A stretch of 64,000 nucleotides of DNA from the NCBI RefSeq assembly GCF_032062135.1, contig NC_092861.1, forward strand, positions 59,208,980-59,272,979, read 5' to 3'. Numbering within the stretch: position 1 is the stretch's first letter; every line of letters begins with the position of its first letter. The position numbers and the translations under genes are program-made. Under the pieces are notes generated by a model. The model saw only the letters and a list, made by a program, of their open reading frames with translations, searched no databases and was not told the DNA's origin. Of this stretch, positions 1 through 13,735 are shown one piece after another. The stretch is from Pyxicephalus adspersus. Lineage: Eukaryota; Chordata; Amphibia; Anura; Pyxicephalidae.

Positions 1-551
1 ATACAAAGTATCATTGCAGATGGAATCATGCTGATGGCAGCCTGGAACCTTATATTATATTATGACAATTGACAATGTACTATAGACTGTCAACAATTCA
101 GTGTGTGGTTGGTACGGTAGCCGCACTAGGTTCCTAATAAAATCTTTTTGGTATTGTAAATATTTTGTGAAAAAAAATAAAATAAAATGTATATATAAAT
201 TAAGACAATGATTGTTTCTACCTATATGCAAAGTCCTTATTGGCCACTCCATTTAGCACCACATCTGCTAAGATACCGTATAGTTTTGCTTTTTGTCTTT
301 TTCTTTGTCTGTTCTCCTTGTTGTATGGTTCCCTGCAGTTGTTTAGCAATCTTTGTGCAATCTCTTTTAAGGGCAAAAATAATTTAAAGATACCTGTGGA
401 GGTGTTGAATTGGTCATGTAGTGTGAGTATGTTGATTAAGGTGTTAACAATACCAATAGACCTGGGCAGTCCAGGAAAGGCTGACATCTCTTTCATGTTC
501 CTGGAGCCAAAGACTACCATTTAGCACATCTGCAATTCAGATCGCCCAGCC

Positions 552-1189
552 CAGGGGTCAGCAACCTTTACTATCAAAAGAGCCCATTTGCCTCCTCTTC
601 CACTAAAGAAAAATAGTCTGGAGCCACAAAACATAACACAGTTTATAAACTTTTAAAAGTTTTAATATTTTTTTAATTTTACCTGTTACAACAAGTGTGC
701 ATGTGTAGGCCTACTTTGAAATAAATTAAACACTGAACTATGCCCCTAGAAGCCTCCAGCTTGTAACCTATCATCCTCTTACATTAGAAGCTGGAGGCTT
801 CTAACGTAACAGGGTAGATTTTTTTGATGGGCAGAGTTCTTTATGTTCTGATGATAGCCTAACAAATAAATTTTAGGGGGTGTTAGTCAAAGGTGTCCCC
901 CACTTGCACCTACATTTTTGGTTTTGTACATCTCCCCATTCCAGAGGAATTGGGGTTCAAAGGAGGGGGATGTCATTGTACACACCCATTTGTACACGCC
1001 CCGTGGTAGATTTATTTCACTGGTAGATTTTTTTCATTAGAACACCGGATAGGGAATCCCCCTCCTCCACAGTGTCTTGGGAGGAAGGGGATCCCCCATC
1101 AGAGATCCCCCCGCGGCAGCCGAAGGGAGCCACAACAAGGAGGCTGAAGAGCCGCATGCGGCTCCGGAGCCGCAGGTTGCAGACCCCTG
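552..1189. mobile_element. Non-autonomous hAT element with perfect 8-bp TSD
   Basis: Begins CAGGGGTCAGCAACC and ends GGTTGCAGACCCCTG, inverted repeats matching 14 of 15 bases. Flanked by identical 8-bp direct repeats GCCCAGCC (544-551 and 1190-1197), the hAT target-site length. Inside is a perfect 15-bp hairpin (748-762 with 788-802, 25-nt loop). The 3' part (1060-1180) is CpG-rich. No transposase frame. Confidence 0.92.
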
Positions 1190-1394
1190 GCCCAGCCAAT
1201 TGCTTTTGTTCATTGTTGTTTTTGCTCATTCCCCAGTGAATCAAACATTATAGAATAAAAGTTTTAGGTGCATCTAACAACAGATTTATTGAAAATTAGC
1301 TTGTTTAATTTATTGCCTTTTAAAATGGCACTCAGTGGGTCCCAGGAGGGTTAAGTACTGGAACTGCCAGCTTCACTGACTACTTTTGTCCAGC

Positions 1395-1460
1395 ATTAGG
1401 CTTCGGACGAACGGTCGTTAGTTGTTCTTTTCCAACGATAATTATTGCACGTGTTTAAGC
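1395..1460. mobile_element. TTAA-type MITE end fragment
   Basis: TTCCAACGATAATTATTGCACGTGTTTAA matches an inverted end of the MITE families found at 4 and 57.9 kb. Too short for more. Confidence 0.35.
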
Positions 1461-2309
1461 AGTATAAGGTTTACACCAACTAGACAAACAGCAGAGCCAG
1501 GCTGGTGGCTGGAGTTTTTTTTGCTACAGTTACAGAAGACTGATTGATAAGGCCATCTTATCTCTAATTTCTTCTTGTCAGGATCCTGGGCAGCAAATGT
1601 ACATTGCAACATGCTTGCTCTACTACCCCATACTTCCCAACATTTGAAAGTGGCAAAAATGGACAAAGAGGCAGCAGTGTGCAAATCTAAAAAAAAAAAA
1701 TTTTTAAGGCTAGGCTCACACTGGTCGTGAGGTCGCACTGTGCATACTGCTTCTTCACGCCAGAACCTGCTGCCTCCTGAGAGACACTGCATGGTAGTGG
1801 TTTATTTATATGTCCACAGCATTTTGATGACCTAAGTTATCGTCAGTATCCGCTGTATTATATGCAAATTACAAAGTTTCATGTTACCTTAACATCAACA
1901 CCTTTGCAAGCCACATGAACAAATTATTTTGATAGGCTGTTCTTGTTATTTCCTCTGTCCATTTCAAATATATATGCATACCAAGATAATTCTGGGAAAC
2001 AATACAGTACACAAGAGCATGATAAATGAAATATGGCAGGAAACCAAGACCTGCATCATCCTGTCCCAAATGTGCGATGACCTTTGTTTCCCTAGTTCAT
2101 TGTCTTATGACTTGTACACAGATCACATTTTTTGGGGGAAAAATGTATTACAGTTCATACACAGAATAACAAATAGTGATGTACATGCTTTTATGTCTAT
2201 TTGGATATTGGGATTTTGAGTATCGGGATCCTAACCCTTAGCCCTGTTCTTAGCCCTGACCTGAAAAATGGATGAATATCTGCTTCTTGGCAGATCTGCT
2301 TCTTCAGTT
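1461..2309. other. Intergenic, little recognised
   Basis: Near 1702 AAGGCTAGGCTCACACTGG looks like a single MITE end, without a partner. The small frames here show no domain or composition to support a gene. Confidence 0.6.
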
Positions 2310-2455
2310 ATTTATGTGTAATTGTTTTACTACTTTGTATGTTGAGTTATGCCGTATTTTTTTTGCTATATGTTGTTGTATATGTTGTGTTTTTTTTCTT
2401 TTTCATGTATTGTCTTTATTTGAAAATCCCCAATAAAAAGATTACAAAAAAAGGA
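2310..2455 (+). mobile_element. Possible LINE 3' end
   Basis: T-rich sequence with repeated TGTTGTATATGTTGTG, then TTTGAAAATCCCCAATAAAAAG and an A run. This resembles the terminal UTR of the L1-like element at 56.7 kb. No coding remnant was found upstream, so the call rests on the tail alone. Confidence 0.4.
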
Positions 2456-3964
2456 TGTATCATAAATACAGATGGAAATTTTGTTTGTCTCTTTTGTACT
2501 CCCTTCTAGTTCTGATTATTGGCAGCAGCACAGTGGCCTATTGGAGACCTTCAATTACATTCTATGATTATTCTAGATGCCAACTAGTGGCAGCCAACAG
2601 AATTACACCGGTGGTCAATCGCTATTTATGCAACCAGGACAACACTGTGACTGTGGGAACAAAGCTGGAAGCTGTACTGGCACTGTGACAGTTGAGAGCT
2701 ATTGTATTAAAAACATCCAAAAAACATCCAAAATATATTATAACAATTCTTCACATAACTTTACAATGTAAATCACACAGTACAGAAAAAAAAATGTTAG
2801 GAAAAAAACTGCGAGTATCACTTTGCTAATTCTGATAACCTTATTTATCTTAATTAACATTTGCTAAAGAGTCAAGCAGAGGCTAAGGTGGTACAAAATC
2901 AGTGAACTGGAATAAGTAGTTTTTAATATAAGCCTGGAGTCCAACTAGTTCACACTAATGATTTACAATAACATATGAGTAAAGTAGAACTATGACCTGC
3001 CTTAAAAAATATGAGATTTGGATTTAAAATATTATTGTGTTTGCACTATTTTCTCTTAGCGCCCCTGTAAAGTCCCTTAGATACCTGTTGATCCTGCCAA
3101 TAAAGTCCACCTAATGAAGCATCCTGTGATGGTATGGCAATGATGCTGCAGTAATAATGAATTCAGAGCAGTGTTGCAATCCATATTGAGCTATGTTTGC
3201 ACACAGATGAAAAGAGGCAGGGAATTTTTAGGAAAATGGAGTTGTATTATTTTTTTTTCCTAACAAAGATACTGTTCTCTATTAGAAGTCAATGTATTTT
3301 AAAGCAATGTATTCTATTAAAAAAGAACTAAAACTGTTGTTAATGCACAGTCCTGGACCAGATTACCCTCTATGCAACCTATGCAGTAGGGATGAGAGAA
3401 ACATCCAAATTCAATTTTTGGAGCTGTACTGCACTGCCAGAGCTGGGTGTTTATAGCGGCAACCCATGTTTTTATCATGTGGATAATAGACCCACTTTAA
3501 CCTGCAAATTGAAATTGGCCAGTAGTGTAATAATGCTTTTCCCATTCTTCCTCATGCTATCCTACCTCTGGTCAATTGATATCAAACTCTTAGATCGGCC
3601 ACCCTTCTCCTCTGTGCATGCCCACCACACTGTAAAGTTTTGCCTCTGTCATGCACAGTGTTCTGACCCATACATGAAAGTTCCTGTGCAAACACCATTA
3701 GGTGTAAAATAAATCTGTCCATCTGTGCCTGCACCCTCCAACCTGTTGTACCACTACAAAAACCCTGCCATAACTAACTGTATGGATCATCTCGAATTTT
3801 AGAAATATTCTAATATTTAAGGCATATTAAATAATTTACAAAAATAGCAACTGGGATACTTAGAATATATAGCGATTGTCTAAATATTAAATGTTTATTA
3901 ACTCTAATAGTTAACTCTGTCAAAACTGAAAATCATTTACCAATCAAACTATTACAAGTGTTGC
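2456..3964. other. Intergenic, nothing recognised
   Basis: AT-rich single-copy-looking DNA. Frames at 2455-2771 and 3392-3712 lack splice context, homology or repeats I know. Confidence 0.6.
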
Positions 3965-4262
3965 CTAAGGCTTTGTACACATGTGCAATCATTGTCGTTG
4001 GAAAGGATCTTTCACAATCCTTTCCAACGACTGCATGATGCATGAACGAGTGCTGTACATACAGCACCATTCTGCGGCACCCTGCTGAACCCTCTTCCCT
4101 TCACTTTCATTATGATCGTTCGTCCTCCATCCTCCATGGATCCCCCAGGATGGTCTTTCAGATGATGGACGACGAGCGCTGTACACACGCAAGATTCTCA
4201 TCCGATATCGACCCTGACCCGGTTATGGGACGAGAACTATTGCACGTGTGTATCTAGCCTAA
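3965..4262. mobile_element. TTAA-type MITE, family A
   Basis: Palindromic element with ends GGCTTTGTACACATG and CATGTGTGTATCTAGCC-like, flanked on both sides by CTAA (probably TTAA originally). Contains the family marks GTCGTTGGAAAGGATCTTTC, its inverted repeat, and GCTGTACATACAGCAC. Same family as 19.9 and 26.2 kb. Confidence 0.8.
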
Positions 4263-6509
4263 GCTATATGTAATTGGAAAGTTTTGAAAGGAACCAAATA
4301 TCATTACTCCCCAAGGGACCAATGTATCTTATCTGGGTCTGACACCAACAGCAACAATCTTCATTTCTAAATAAATACAAAAGATAAAACTGTGCTGAGT
4401 TGATGATTACAAACAGGTCTAGACATAAAAAGTGCATGCTTCCAAAACAGAGATACCCATTGTGTGGTGGGGACCGCAGAGGTTTAGGCACATTGTTGTA
4501 ACTTAATTATGTGTATGATAATTAGTAAACTTATGTTTGTCTGTCTATTTAACAAATAACAAGGACATATATTTAAATTTAGCATCATGACATCTAAGTT
4601 TGGAAGACTGAGCGGTGCTTTCTTTTGTAACATGTGATCAGCATGAAGCTCATTTTAGATATGGTAAGAAGCACATTTCTCACAATACTGTATTCAACCC
4701 AGAGAGTGCAGAGGAGCAATAATGTTACCACGGTAACTAGAACCAGCTTCACAAAAACACTGTCCCCTCTATACACCAATTAGGCCACTTGTAATAAAAG
4801 ATGGAGGGTGCTGTTCCCCTATGGACCGGCCCTAAAGACTGGGAAGTGCTCTGGCCTTATGGTCAAGTGCTCTTCCTTACTGGGAATCTCTGTACGGGAG
4901 ATTCCCAACCCACAGAGAACAGAACTTGTCTGATCTCGGTCAGACAGGTTAGTAGGCCCACTCAGCTTCAGATGTGTGGTCATAGTACCCAGCCCCCGTC
5001 AGGAGCATAACGCCCCGGGGGGGGGGGTTGTCACATTTTTGTGGTGTGTTTTTGTACATTCGCTTTTTTTCAAGCCCCGGGGTTTTTGTTTAAAGGATCG
5101 TGGTTAGCGGGATTTATTTAAAAAAAAAAACCTTGTAATAAAAGCAGATATCTTACTTTATTAAATAATATATATTAGTAAAAAATGGTAATACATAATA
5201 AATAATAGTAATAAATTGTAGCTTAATATGTATTTTTAATTCACATAGTTTTTTTTTAATTCTTTTTTATTTTTACTTTGAATCACAGATATTTTTCTGT
5301 AGGAAATAATTTGCCTACCACATATATAATTACATATTTCTAATGACTTTTGTGACTTAATGTATCATTCTAAAACTTTTGGGAGATAGAAAAAATGGCA
5401 GCTTTTGTAATTTGTGTCAAGTAAATGTTTGCATAAGTGGATGATAAATATGGGTTATGACGCACAGGTCTGGTTAATCAATGGTTGGCCAAAAGTTCTT
5501 TCAAGTTGGGGAAACTGTCTTAGAACATTTATAAACGTAAATATTTATCAATGTTCACCCTATCCTTTGTTACCTGAACCTGGGCACACTTGTCCATCCC
5601 TGGTAAAATGTTATGTTTTCCCCCAAAAGGTAGTTAAATAGGAAAAAACATTATTTTGCACAGGAAAAAATACAAATACTGTTAATGCTTTGCACCACAG
5701 TAGTGTCAGTAAGGACAGAATTTTGGAAATAGTGATTGTGTCTATAATGTGACCCATGTGCTTTTTTACAACCATATTCTTATTGATATTAAGGCTTCAT
5801 GGATCTTCCTAAACTAATCTGACACCTGGGAGGTCTCACCCCTGTGTCCTACTCCTCCCATTCCTTTGTTGCTTTGTTAATTCTAATTGGAGTGATTAGA
5901 ATAAAGCCTTGGTGTGACTTAAATTTGTTAAGCTAGTCTCATCTGGTTATCTTTCCTCTTGGTGACTTTTCTCTTTGTTGATTTTTTATATTTGTTAATT
6001 TTGTATTTTTTTTTTATAGAAACTTTTAATAAACACATTAAAATATCAAGATCACAAGGATAAGATGTGTCAATATTACTGTACAATTTTTACAGGTTTG
6101 GATCAAAACACTTAAAATATCTAAAGTCTCTAACATCTAAACATCTGGAAATTGTGAAGTTAATATTAAGAGTGCACAATAAAATAAGGTTTCCATATTT
6201 TATGGTAACTTAGGTAATAAAACCACACTTTAGTTCTGCTTTGAGCATCTGTGATATCTGCTTAAGTAGCATGTATGATGATGCAGCTAATCCTTTATTT
6301 TCATAAACAAATGAAATGGGCGCCAGATGCTTTAATAATGTAAAAGGTTATTCACTGGCACCATAGACCACTGATGTAATATGACTTCCAGGAAAACTCG
6401 GGAAGAACACAAATACACTTTACACTAGAATCTCAAGTATCCATCATGGGTTTACATAACTAATAAAACTGTGACTATTTTATATACATCTAAAGTTAAA
6501 AAAATACGT
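4263..6509. other. Intergenic, nothing recognised
   Basis: Holds a short GC-richer patch with a G run (about 5017-5028) and long A/T homopolymers. No gene or element was identified. Confidence 0.6.
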
Positions 6510-6515
6510 TAGTAA

Positions 6516-6552
<37 letters not shown>

Positions 6553-6612
6553 ATTATTAATAAACAGGATTTATATAGCGCCAACATTTTACGCATCACT
6601 GTACATTTATTA
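6510..6612 (-). mobile_element. SINE tail with (ATT)n
   Basis: An ATT run (about 6518-6550) is followed by GGATTTATATAGCGCCAACA and ACTGTACATTTATTAGGG, the reversed 3' end of the same SINE/LINE tail. Confidence 0.7.
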
Positions 6613-8048
6613 GGGATAATATATCAAAGTATTTTTTTTTAAAACAGTCATGCACAAAATTTTTAAAACTAAGACATTTATCTATTACATCCTTATGATT
6701 TCTGTATTATTGCATCTTTATCCAGATGGTCATTGTATAAGAGACAAGTTATTTAAACTTTTAGATGTAAAACCCAGCTGGGCCCTGCTGGCCATGCAGA
6801 ATAGCACACAGCGGAGATTTCTTCAATTATGCTTTTTATAGCAAATGATAAATAAAAAGATATCCTTCAGAGATTCATTGCGACAGGAACCGTGGGACAT
6901 CTTACCAGCTTTTTTTCTGGCACCAAAAGTGTTAAAATGCAATCCTTCTTATTTTGCTGGAAAACAGAACAAACTATATACATCATGTTAACTAGCTAAA
7001 ACAGCAAACCCACAAAAAAACAAAAAACAAAAAAAAAACAAATTAAACTGATCAGCATGAACAGATGTCACAGAGTATTCTTAACACATATTTCTATGCC
7101 AACGCCAGGCCTCATCTCTAGGGTATAGAAGGCACTCGAAACACTGACCAATACAGGTGAACACAAACAATCTCTGACATCCAATAATGAAGTATGTATT
7201 TCTGGTGACAGTGAATGTCAATTTTGTGAAATGCAGAGTCATATATATATATATATACATATTGTAACCCGCATGTCAGCTTGAATGATTATTAATTGGT
7301 ATATTACGTGGAAAGTACCCCCACCACTGAATCATTTAGGCCAGTCTCTAGAATTTTCTGATATTTTTTATGTATATCCATTCTAGCTGTGTGTTCCTCT
7401 GCCCTCTCATTTATATGAACCTAAACCTCAGTGGGGAAGTTTTATTTATTCAGGACTATCTGAGATGGCCGGGATAAAAGCCTTAAATTTTGATTTCTTA
7501 CTGACTAGAGGCTTTCATTGACTAGCAGCATGAACACTGTAGAAGCAGTTGTAATGCTGAAATAATTCATCACAGTGATGTACAGCAGCATCAACTTCTT
7601 CAGAGCCTTTAGTAGCTGCTGGTGCTGATCATTAGATTTCCCACTGAAATAAGCATGATAACTGACTTCAAAAGTCAAACTGTTTCCCTAAATAGGAGGT
7701 CAGCATTATTACAGTATTAGATAATAAGGATTGGCAACAGAATTTTGCTGACACTGCATATACAGACTGCATATTGTATAATAAACTTTTAAGATAATGA
7801 AGGGACACTTTTCAGCTCATAACATGCAGGAAAATGAGACACTCCTGGCACTCTCCTATTCTGCAAACCATAAAAAATAAATATTGAAAAATTGATTGGT
7901 TAAACCATCACAAGTTTTTTTTCAGAACTACTTTCTTTTTATTAGCTTTTTAAAAATAACACATAGAATAGTTTAAAAGCTGGATGAAAGGTTAAGTACA
8001 AAAATGACACTTTTTTAATAGTTGAATAATACATTTTTATATGTACAG

Positions 8049-8049
<1 letters not shown>
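6613..8049. other. Intergenic, nothing recognised
   Basis: Only an A/AAAC-rich patch near 7010 and a short AT run at 7239-7256 stand out. Confidence 0.6.

Positions 8050-8091
<42 letters not shown>
8050..8091. repeat. (AT)n microsatellite
   Basis: About 21 perfect AT units. Other AT runs lie at 7239-7256, 25219-25251 and 62032-62057. Confidence 0.97.
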
Positions 8092-8094
<3 letters not shown>

Positions 8095-8303
8095 CTTGGA
8101 TCTGAAAGAGAGACGGTCCCATCAAATCAGGGACAATTGGGAAATATGTCATTCTGAAAATGTCATCTTTTAAAAAAGAGACCTAATCTAACCTACTGTT
8201 CAAGAAAAGGAAAACACTTTTGTATATACTATTTCAGAAGTCTTTGATTTGTTGCATGCACTAAAGGTGAAGTAAAGGAATGAAAACCTGTATGATCAGT
8301 CCC

Positions 8304-8692
8304 TAAGTAGATACAGCTCACTCGCTAGTAAGTATATATACTATCAGTGAGATCTGCCCCCCTTCCCCAGTATATAAAGGTCACTCCCTAGTAAGTATAC
8401 TATCAGTGAGATCTGCCCCAGTAGATACAGCTCACTCCCTAGTATGTATACTATCAGTGAGATCTGCCCCAGTAGATACAGCTCACTCCTAGATACAGCT
8501 CACTCCCTAGTATGTATACTATCAGTGAGATCTGCCCCAGTAGATACAGCTCACTCCCTAGTATGTATACTATCAGTGAGATCTTCCCCGGTAGATACAG
8601 CTCACTCCGTAGTATGTATACTATCAGTGAGATCTTCCCCGGTAGATAAAGCTCACTCCCTAGTAAGTATACTATCAGTGTGATCTGCCCCC
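8304..8692 (+). repeat. 52-bp minisatellite, about seven units
   Basis: Unit of roughly 52 bp containing GTAGATACAGCTCACTCC, TAGTATGTATACTATCAG and GTGAGATCTGCCCC. Units differ by a few substitutions, one has a partial duplication near 8480, and the first two are longer. The open frame through it is a by-product. Confidence 0.92.
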
Positions 8693-8699
8693 CACCCTA

Positions 8700-9075
8700 C
8701 TACTAAGGCCATTTTATCCATTCACTAGTAACTGATGACATCACTAAGAAAGCAACCTATATATGCATAAGAGATGAACGGCATCATGAAAAAGACTGTG
8801 TTATCATACACCTAAGATCAATGACATCACTGGAATTAAAACCATTCATTTATGACTGGTGACATCCCTTAGAATGTTGCCAATTCATTCATTGGTGATC
8901 AGTGACATTATCAAGAATGCTACTGATAAGAATACTGACAATGATACTGATAAGAATGCACATTATTCATTTGCTGACAATCAGTGATATCACAGAGAAT
9001 TCAACCTATTTACTACAGACTGGTGACAGCGCCAAGAATTCTGCCTGTCTATCCACTAGAGATCAGTAACATACA
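8700..9075 (+). repeat. Degenerate tandem array
   Basis: Loose repeats of about 55-65 bp built on ATTCATTGGTGATCAGTGACAT and CACAAGAATGC-like parts, directly after the minisatellite. Strongly diverged. Confidence 0.55.
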
Positions 9076-12000
9076 GTAAATCAGGAAACAGCATATCCAT
9101 TTAGGAGAGATTGGCTTACAACACACAATACATTCTCAGATCTAGTTTAAACAAAGTAACTAGTGTTGCTCCAACATGCAGGTGTTAAGTTTGTTTGCAG
9201 TTCTGCTGAAGTTGTCCTGGCCTGCTGTGGTTGGGATATCCTAAATATTGAGACCATTGAAGTCAAAGGGAAAGAAAAACTACTGCTTTATTTTGGTCTC
9301 AGGAGGGTAACTAAAGCAGGTAAATACATCAAAATGAGGAAATTGGGAAAATGTTTACAGAGGTGGGGAAGGGTCATTTATGCAGTGTAGTGCACAGCGG
9401 TCAGGGTTTCCCCAGCAGAAACAGGAGGGAGACCAGCGTAAGCAGCATACACTAAATAGACACAACATCAGGGATAAGTTAGGTGTGTTTAATGGAAGTG
9501 AATGCATACAACACACAGCAAATAGTGAATCTCAAGCAAATTGCACACAACTCAATTGTATGGTGACAGCAGGCAAATGCACTATATACAACAGGCAAGA
9601 ATTCCAGGAGCAGGGTACAAGGAGCAAGTGGCCACCAGCAAGGATACAGATCCAGGTAGAGGTACAATGCTAAGGTCCTCATTCACCAGTGGAACCAGAA
9701 TATATACCTTCTCTTTTAAAAAAAGAGAAATAACATGGTTGCAGCAAGCCCCTTGGTGGTTGGGAGGGCAAGAAAGGTATACTGAAGCAGAGCGCCACCA
9801 GCTGGCAACAAAGGCAGCTACAGATTCCTGACAGCAACATGGGAAAGATCCAAATTAAGTAGCATAGTCTGGAAACAACATAAGCAATAGCACCCCAAGG
9901 CATAATTAAAAAAAAATAAAAACTCAAATGAAAACACTTTTTCCATTGGATGAGCTTTAATTGGTGACACTTCAGAGTGTTCCATAAAAAAAAACCGTAT
10001 TTAAAGATTGGCAGAAAGGCATTTAGGAAGTTGTTTTCTTAGTAGATGCATGAAGGATAGCAAGCTAGAAGCTTCACATTGGACATGTTAGTATGAACAA
10101 AAATCATAACTTTAATCTCTGTGTTTGCTGGTTAAAAGATATGGGGCCCCATTTGCATTTAATTGCAAAGTGCAAATTGCTTTTTTTCTTACCAAACGTT
10201 GGAGTGAAAGGCCTCATGTATATAGTACAAGAGAGTACTTTATCTGTTAGTCCATAGTGCCAAGTTATAGCAAAGACAATCCCTTCGATATATATTAGAT
10301 TATATATTAAATTTGTTTTATGTCAGTTAGGAATATACTGACCCTACCCCTGTCTTCCATATCTATTTGTGTGATGTTGCTGTGGTTCTGGATTAAGTCC
10401 TATGGAGCAGGTAAAATCTTGTGGGAAGACACCCCAGTCCACTGCAAAAGCAGACCAGCAGACCATAATTGCTCTAGTATCATCCCCTCAAATGTTCTTT
10501 AAAGATGAACACCAGAAAAAGCAAATATTGTTTAAATTTAGGAGGTATGTGTATTTGTACTTGAATCTTGGTGTGCTTTGTGTACTTTTCCAGATTTGTG
10601 TCATATTCCTACAGCAAACTTTTCCTTTGTGCAGGAACTTGTTATACTAAAGACCAGTCACTTTTGCTTGGTCTCTTTATATCGAGTGAATGGTCTTTTA
10701 TCCACCTCTCCTGTAGTTAGTTATGTTCAGGCAGTCCGTAGTGGAGGGACCTGCTGGGTCCTTTACAATTCTGAATACTCCACACTACAGACCATGTGCA
10801 GCAAAGTAATAAACTCATTGCCATGTTATCTGTTTGAATTTGGTGCACACAAAATTGATTTATATCCTTTGTGTCTATTTGGAAATATACTTAAATAATG
10901 TTTTTTGTGCTCAGAGTTCAGTGTTGATGGACAACAGGTAAGCACAAGGATGGTAACCTATTGCATCTAGTCAGGTTTCAGCTAAATTTTAACCCTTTGC
11001 TACTTATGTGCTATGTTACTGCACATCATCTTTGCTCTGCACTGCCTTTTGGGTAGGTGTGTAGTGATAGTCTAGAACCCCCATCCAATAAGGACAACAT
11101 TTTTTTTAAAGATGAAACATATCTAAGCTAAAAAAAAATATTTGGACGTTTCTGGCACGTTAAATATACCACTGAAAGCATTTTATATGTTCTTAAAAAG
11201 CAAGGTTCTGAATTCTTTGTTTCTGTTGTCCTGATACTGTATGACAAATGAGTGCTGGTATAGTATAACCCTAAGCACGGCTAGTGCTGACTTGTCACAT
11301 CATTTGTGTATGGTCACTCTCTATTGCAAGCAGAATATACACATACATTAGAAAGCACCTTGTTCAACATTACTCATCTTTAAAAGACATTGATTGTGAC
11401 ACTCGTTACCACTGTTCAAATACATCTCTTATCTTCCGGAAGCACTCCGAATCCTGTATTATGACTCCTGCTTTGGCTTCATCCCAGATAATTCACCTAG
11501 AGCACATGGACTGAACCACGCTTACAGTCAATCAATGTAATTATGATTGTTTCTTTTACGTAACTTCTACAGATGATTCCTACAACACTAATGGATCATT
11601 TAAGGTCCATATAGCAAAAACATTCAGAACTAATGTTTTTATATAAACTAATGTTTATATAAACATTTTCCAATAAAAAGTGCTTTTTGTTATCACATCT
11701 GAAAAAAATAAATGTATCTATAGCTGTAGTTATTCTTTTAAAAATAATGTAACCTAAAATTCATATAAAATATCATATATGTAAATCAAACATTGGAGCA
11801 GAGCATTTGTTTTAATACTAGTTACATGTGTGCAGAAAATCAGATCGATAAAGTTGAACAATTGATCAGGTAAATGGCCTAGAAGAACACTACTACCTCC
11901 TTGTGGATTAAAGTATATGTTGCAGGATTTTTCTAAAAGCAACAAAGGCTGTAAGTAAAATGATATATCTTTAGACAGGATGGTACCCTTAAAGTAAACC

Positions 12001-12779
12001 TGTTGTGATTGGAATACAAGGATTTTTCATTTGCAGGCATGTTGTAAATGAGTGTTGGGAAATTGCAAACATGCCTTATTTGTAATTCTAGCTACAGATC
12101 AGTGACTCAAAAAACATTGAAACCTTGAGAGAAAAACATTGAAACCATTGACAGTCTTGAGGGACTGTTTGCCTTCTATCACCACTCTCCCTTCCATTTT
12201 CTGAAAGTCATCAAATTGCTCTCCCCCACAATCCTGATGGTAAAGCAGGCCAAAAGAACTTCCTGACAGATACCTTGAGCCAAAAAAACACTGGACAACA
12301 ATTAATAATCACTATACTAACAAGTATTCTTCCATGTACAGAATAAAAAATGGAAGTGTTTTTTCTCAATGGTCAGTTCCAAATGACAGGGACTGTCACT
12401 GCGGGTTTGCTAGTAGCCCAATATGATTGCAACAATGCCCGAGCCTTTTCTCAGTGGCTATGATTTCCAGAATCCTCAACAAAGTCCAAAGCCAGGGTTT
12501 TTTTTAGTCTAATAGCCCGGGGACAGTGCACAGGAGCTCTCTTGTGATAGTAATTTAGCAAAATAAAAATTTTTATTATTATGTATTGGGTATAGTATTG
12601 GGTATTATTAATATGTATTGGGTATTGGCACTAATGCAGAAATAATTGTAGGGCCAGAGCTCTAAGGTAACGCTTAACTGATGAGCTGTAAAGACTGTAA
12701 ACACTGAGTATGGACAATATCAGATATTCTAGTTTTTCTACATTTCATGAAATATGTATATATTTTTTTTTTAGATTTT
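9076..12779. other. Intergenic, nothing recognised
   Basis: Many 60-110 codon frames occur on both strands, overlapping each other; none shows a domain. No repeat structure was seen. Confidence 0.6.
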
Positions 12780-13028
12780 ATGGGCTCTATTTATTCTCCT
12801 GACATTTTTCTGAAATTCACTGACAGGTGTTAGAATCTCTCTACACTTCTTGTTTCATTGCCAACGAAACATAAATAAAACATAAATAATAAAACAATGA
12901 CTGCCACTTAGTGGCCAATTGTAAAAGTGCACAGCTGTCACAATAGGAAATGTATACGAATGTGTGAATGAATATTTGGGATGAATTTAGAGTGAGATGA
13001 CGGGAATAATTTATAAATAGAGCCTCAT
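12780..13028. mobile_element. MITE with GGCTCTATTTAT ends
   Basis: ATGGGCTCTATTTATT on the left and ATTTATAAATAGAGCCTCAT on the right are inverted. Related ends occur at 17162 and 58742. It contains a CTCF-like motif (12901-12914, minus strand). Confidence 0.6.
12901..12914 (-). promoter_or_regulatory. CTCF-like motif inside a MITE
   Basis: On the minus strand CCACTAAGTGGCAG; inside the GGCTCTATTTAT-end element. Confidence 0.3.
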
Positions 13029-13519
13029 ATGTTTGGTATCTATTTACATAGCACAATCTCATCTTTTATATTTCACAAAAATAAAACTTGCAATGTGTTT
13101 GTGTGCATTACAATAATTTTAGTGTATGTTTTACGAAAAACATAGCTTCCAGAAGCAGAGATGTAAACATTTTGTGGCATAAAAAACTGTGTAACCACCA
13201 TTGTATTCTACAGGGTTTCTATTTTCAGAAAATAAGGCCTGCAAACTATGCCACCTGATTCAGTGCTATGCACACTATTTTCACACAACAAACTGCTGCT
13301 GAAAGCCCAGGGTTGGCAAACTGCAAAACTGGTAACTACATGTGCACGCAGCTGTGACCACAGCACAGATCTTCAAACAGCACACCCAGAAGGAACTGCA
13401 GCACCATGCAGAAAATGGTTCCCAGCAACTGCTATTCACTTGAATGGGAACCGATGGGACTGTGGTTGAACCTGCAGCAGAATGCTGCGACTGCCAGTTT
13501 GCCAGTTTTGAATGGCTCT

Positions 13520-13735
13520 AAAATTATGTACACTACACTATGCTAGGTTTAAGTCATTGTAAACAATCTTTCGTGACTGTTTCTAGTGACAGTAGAAAGA
13601 ATGAGCAATGTACACAAAATGATGTTCTATGGAGAGAGAGGAGGGGGGAGATGAGCAACAGGCAGCCTGCTGAGTCTTCCACCATAACAAATGACAGTGG
13701 TAATCCCCAGTCACTCATTTAGTTATCTGCTTGGT
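13520..13735. mobile_element. Old TTAA-type MITE family A fragment
   Basis: AACAATCTTTCGTGACTG, TTCTATGGAGAGAGAGG and the CAGCCTGCTGAG part resemble the left two thirds of the family; the right end is lost. Confidence 0.4.

Noticed and set aside
2575..2595. CTCF-like motif at CCAACTAGTGGCAGCC
   Set aside because: Spacing inside the core is one base off the consensus.
2455..2771. Two overlapping frames with cysteines, possible small secreted peptide
   Set aside because: No convincing signal-peptide exon structure or cysteine pattern; follows a LINE-like tail and looks random.
8304..8692. CRISPR-like array of repeats
   Set aside because: Units are head-to-tail with no unique spacers, in a vertebrate genome; a minisatellite.
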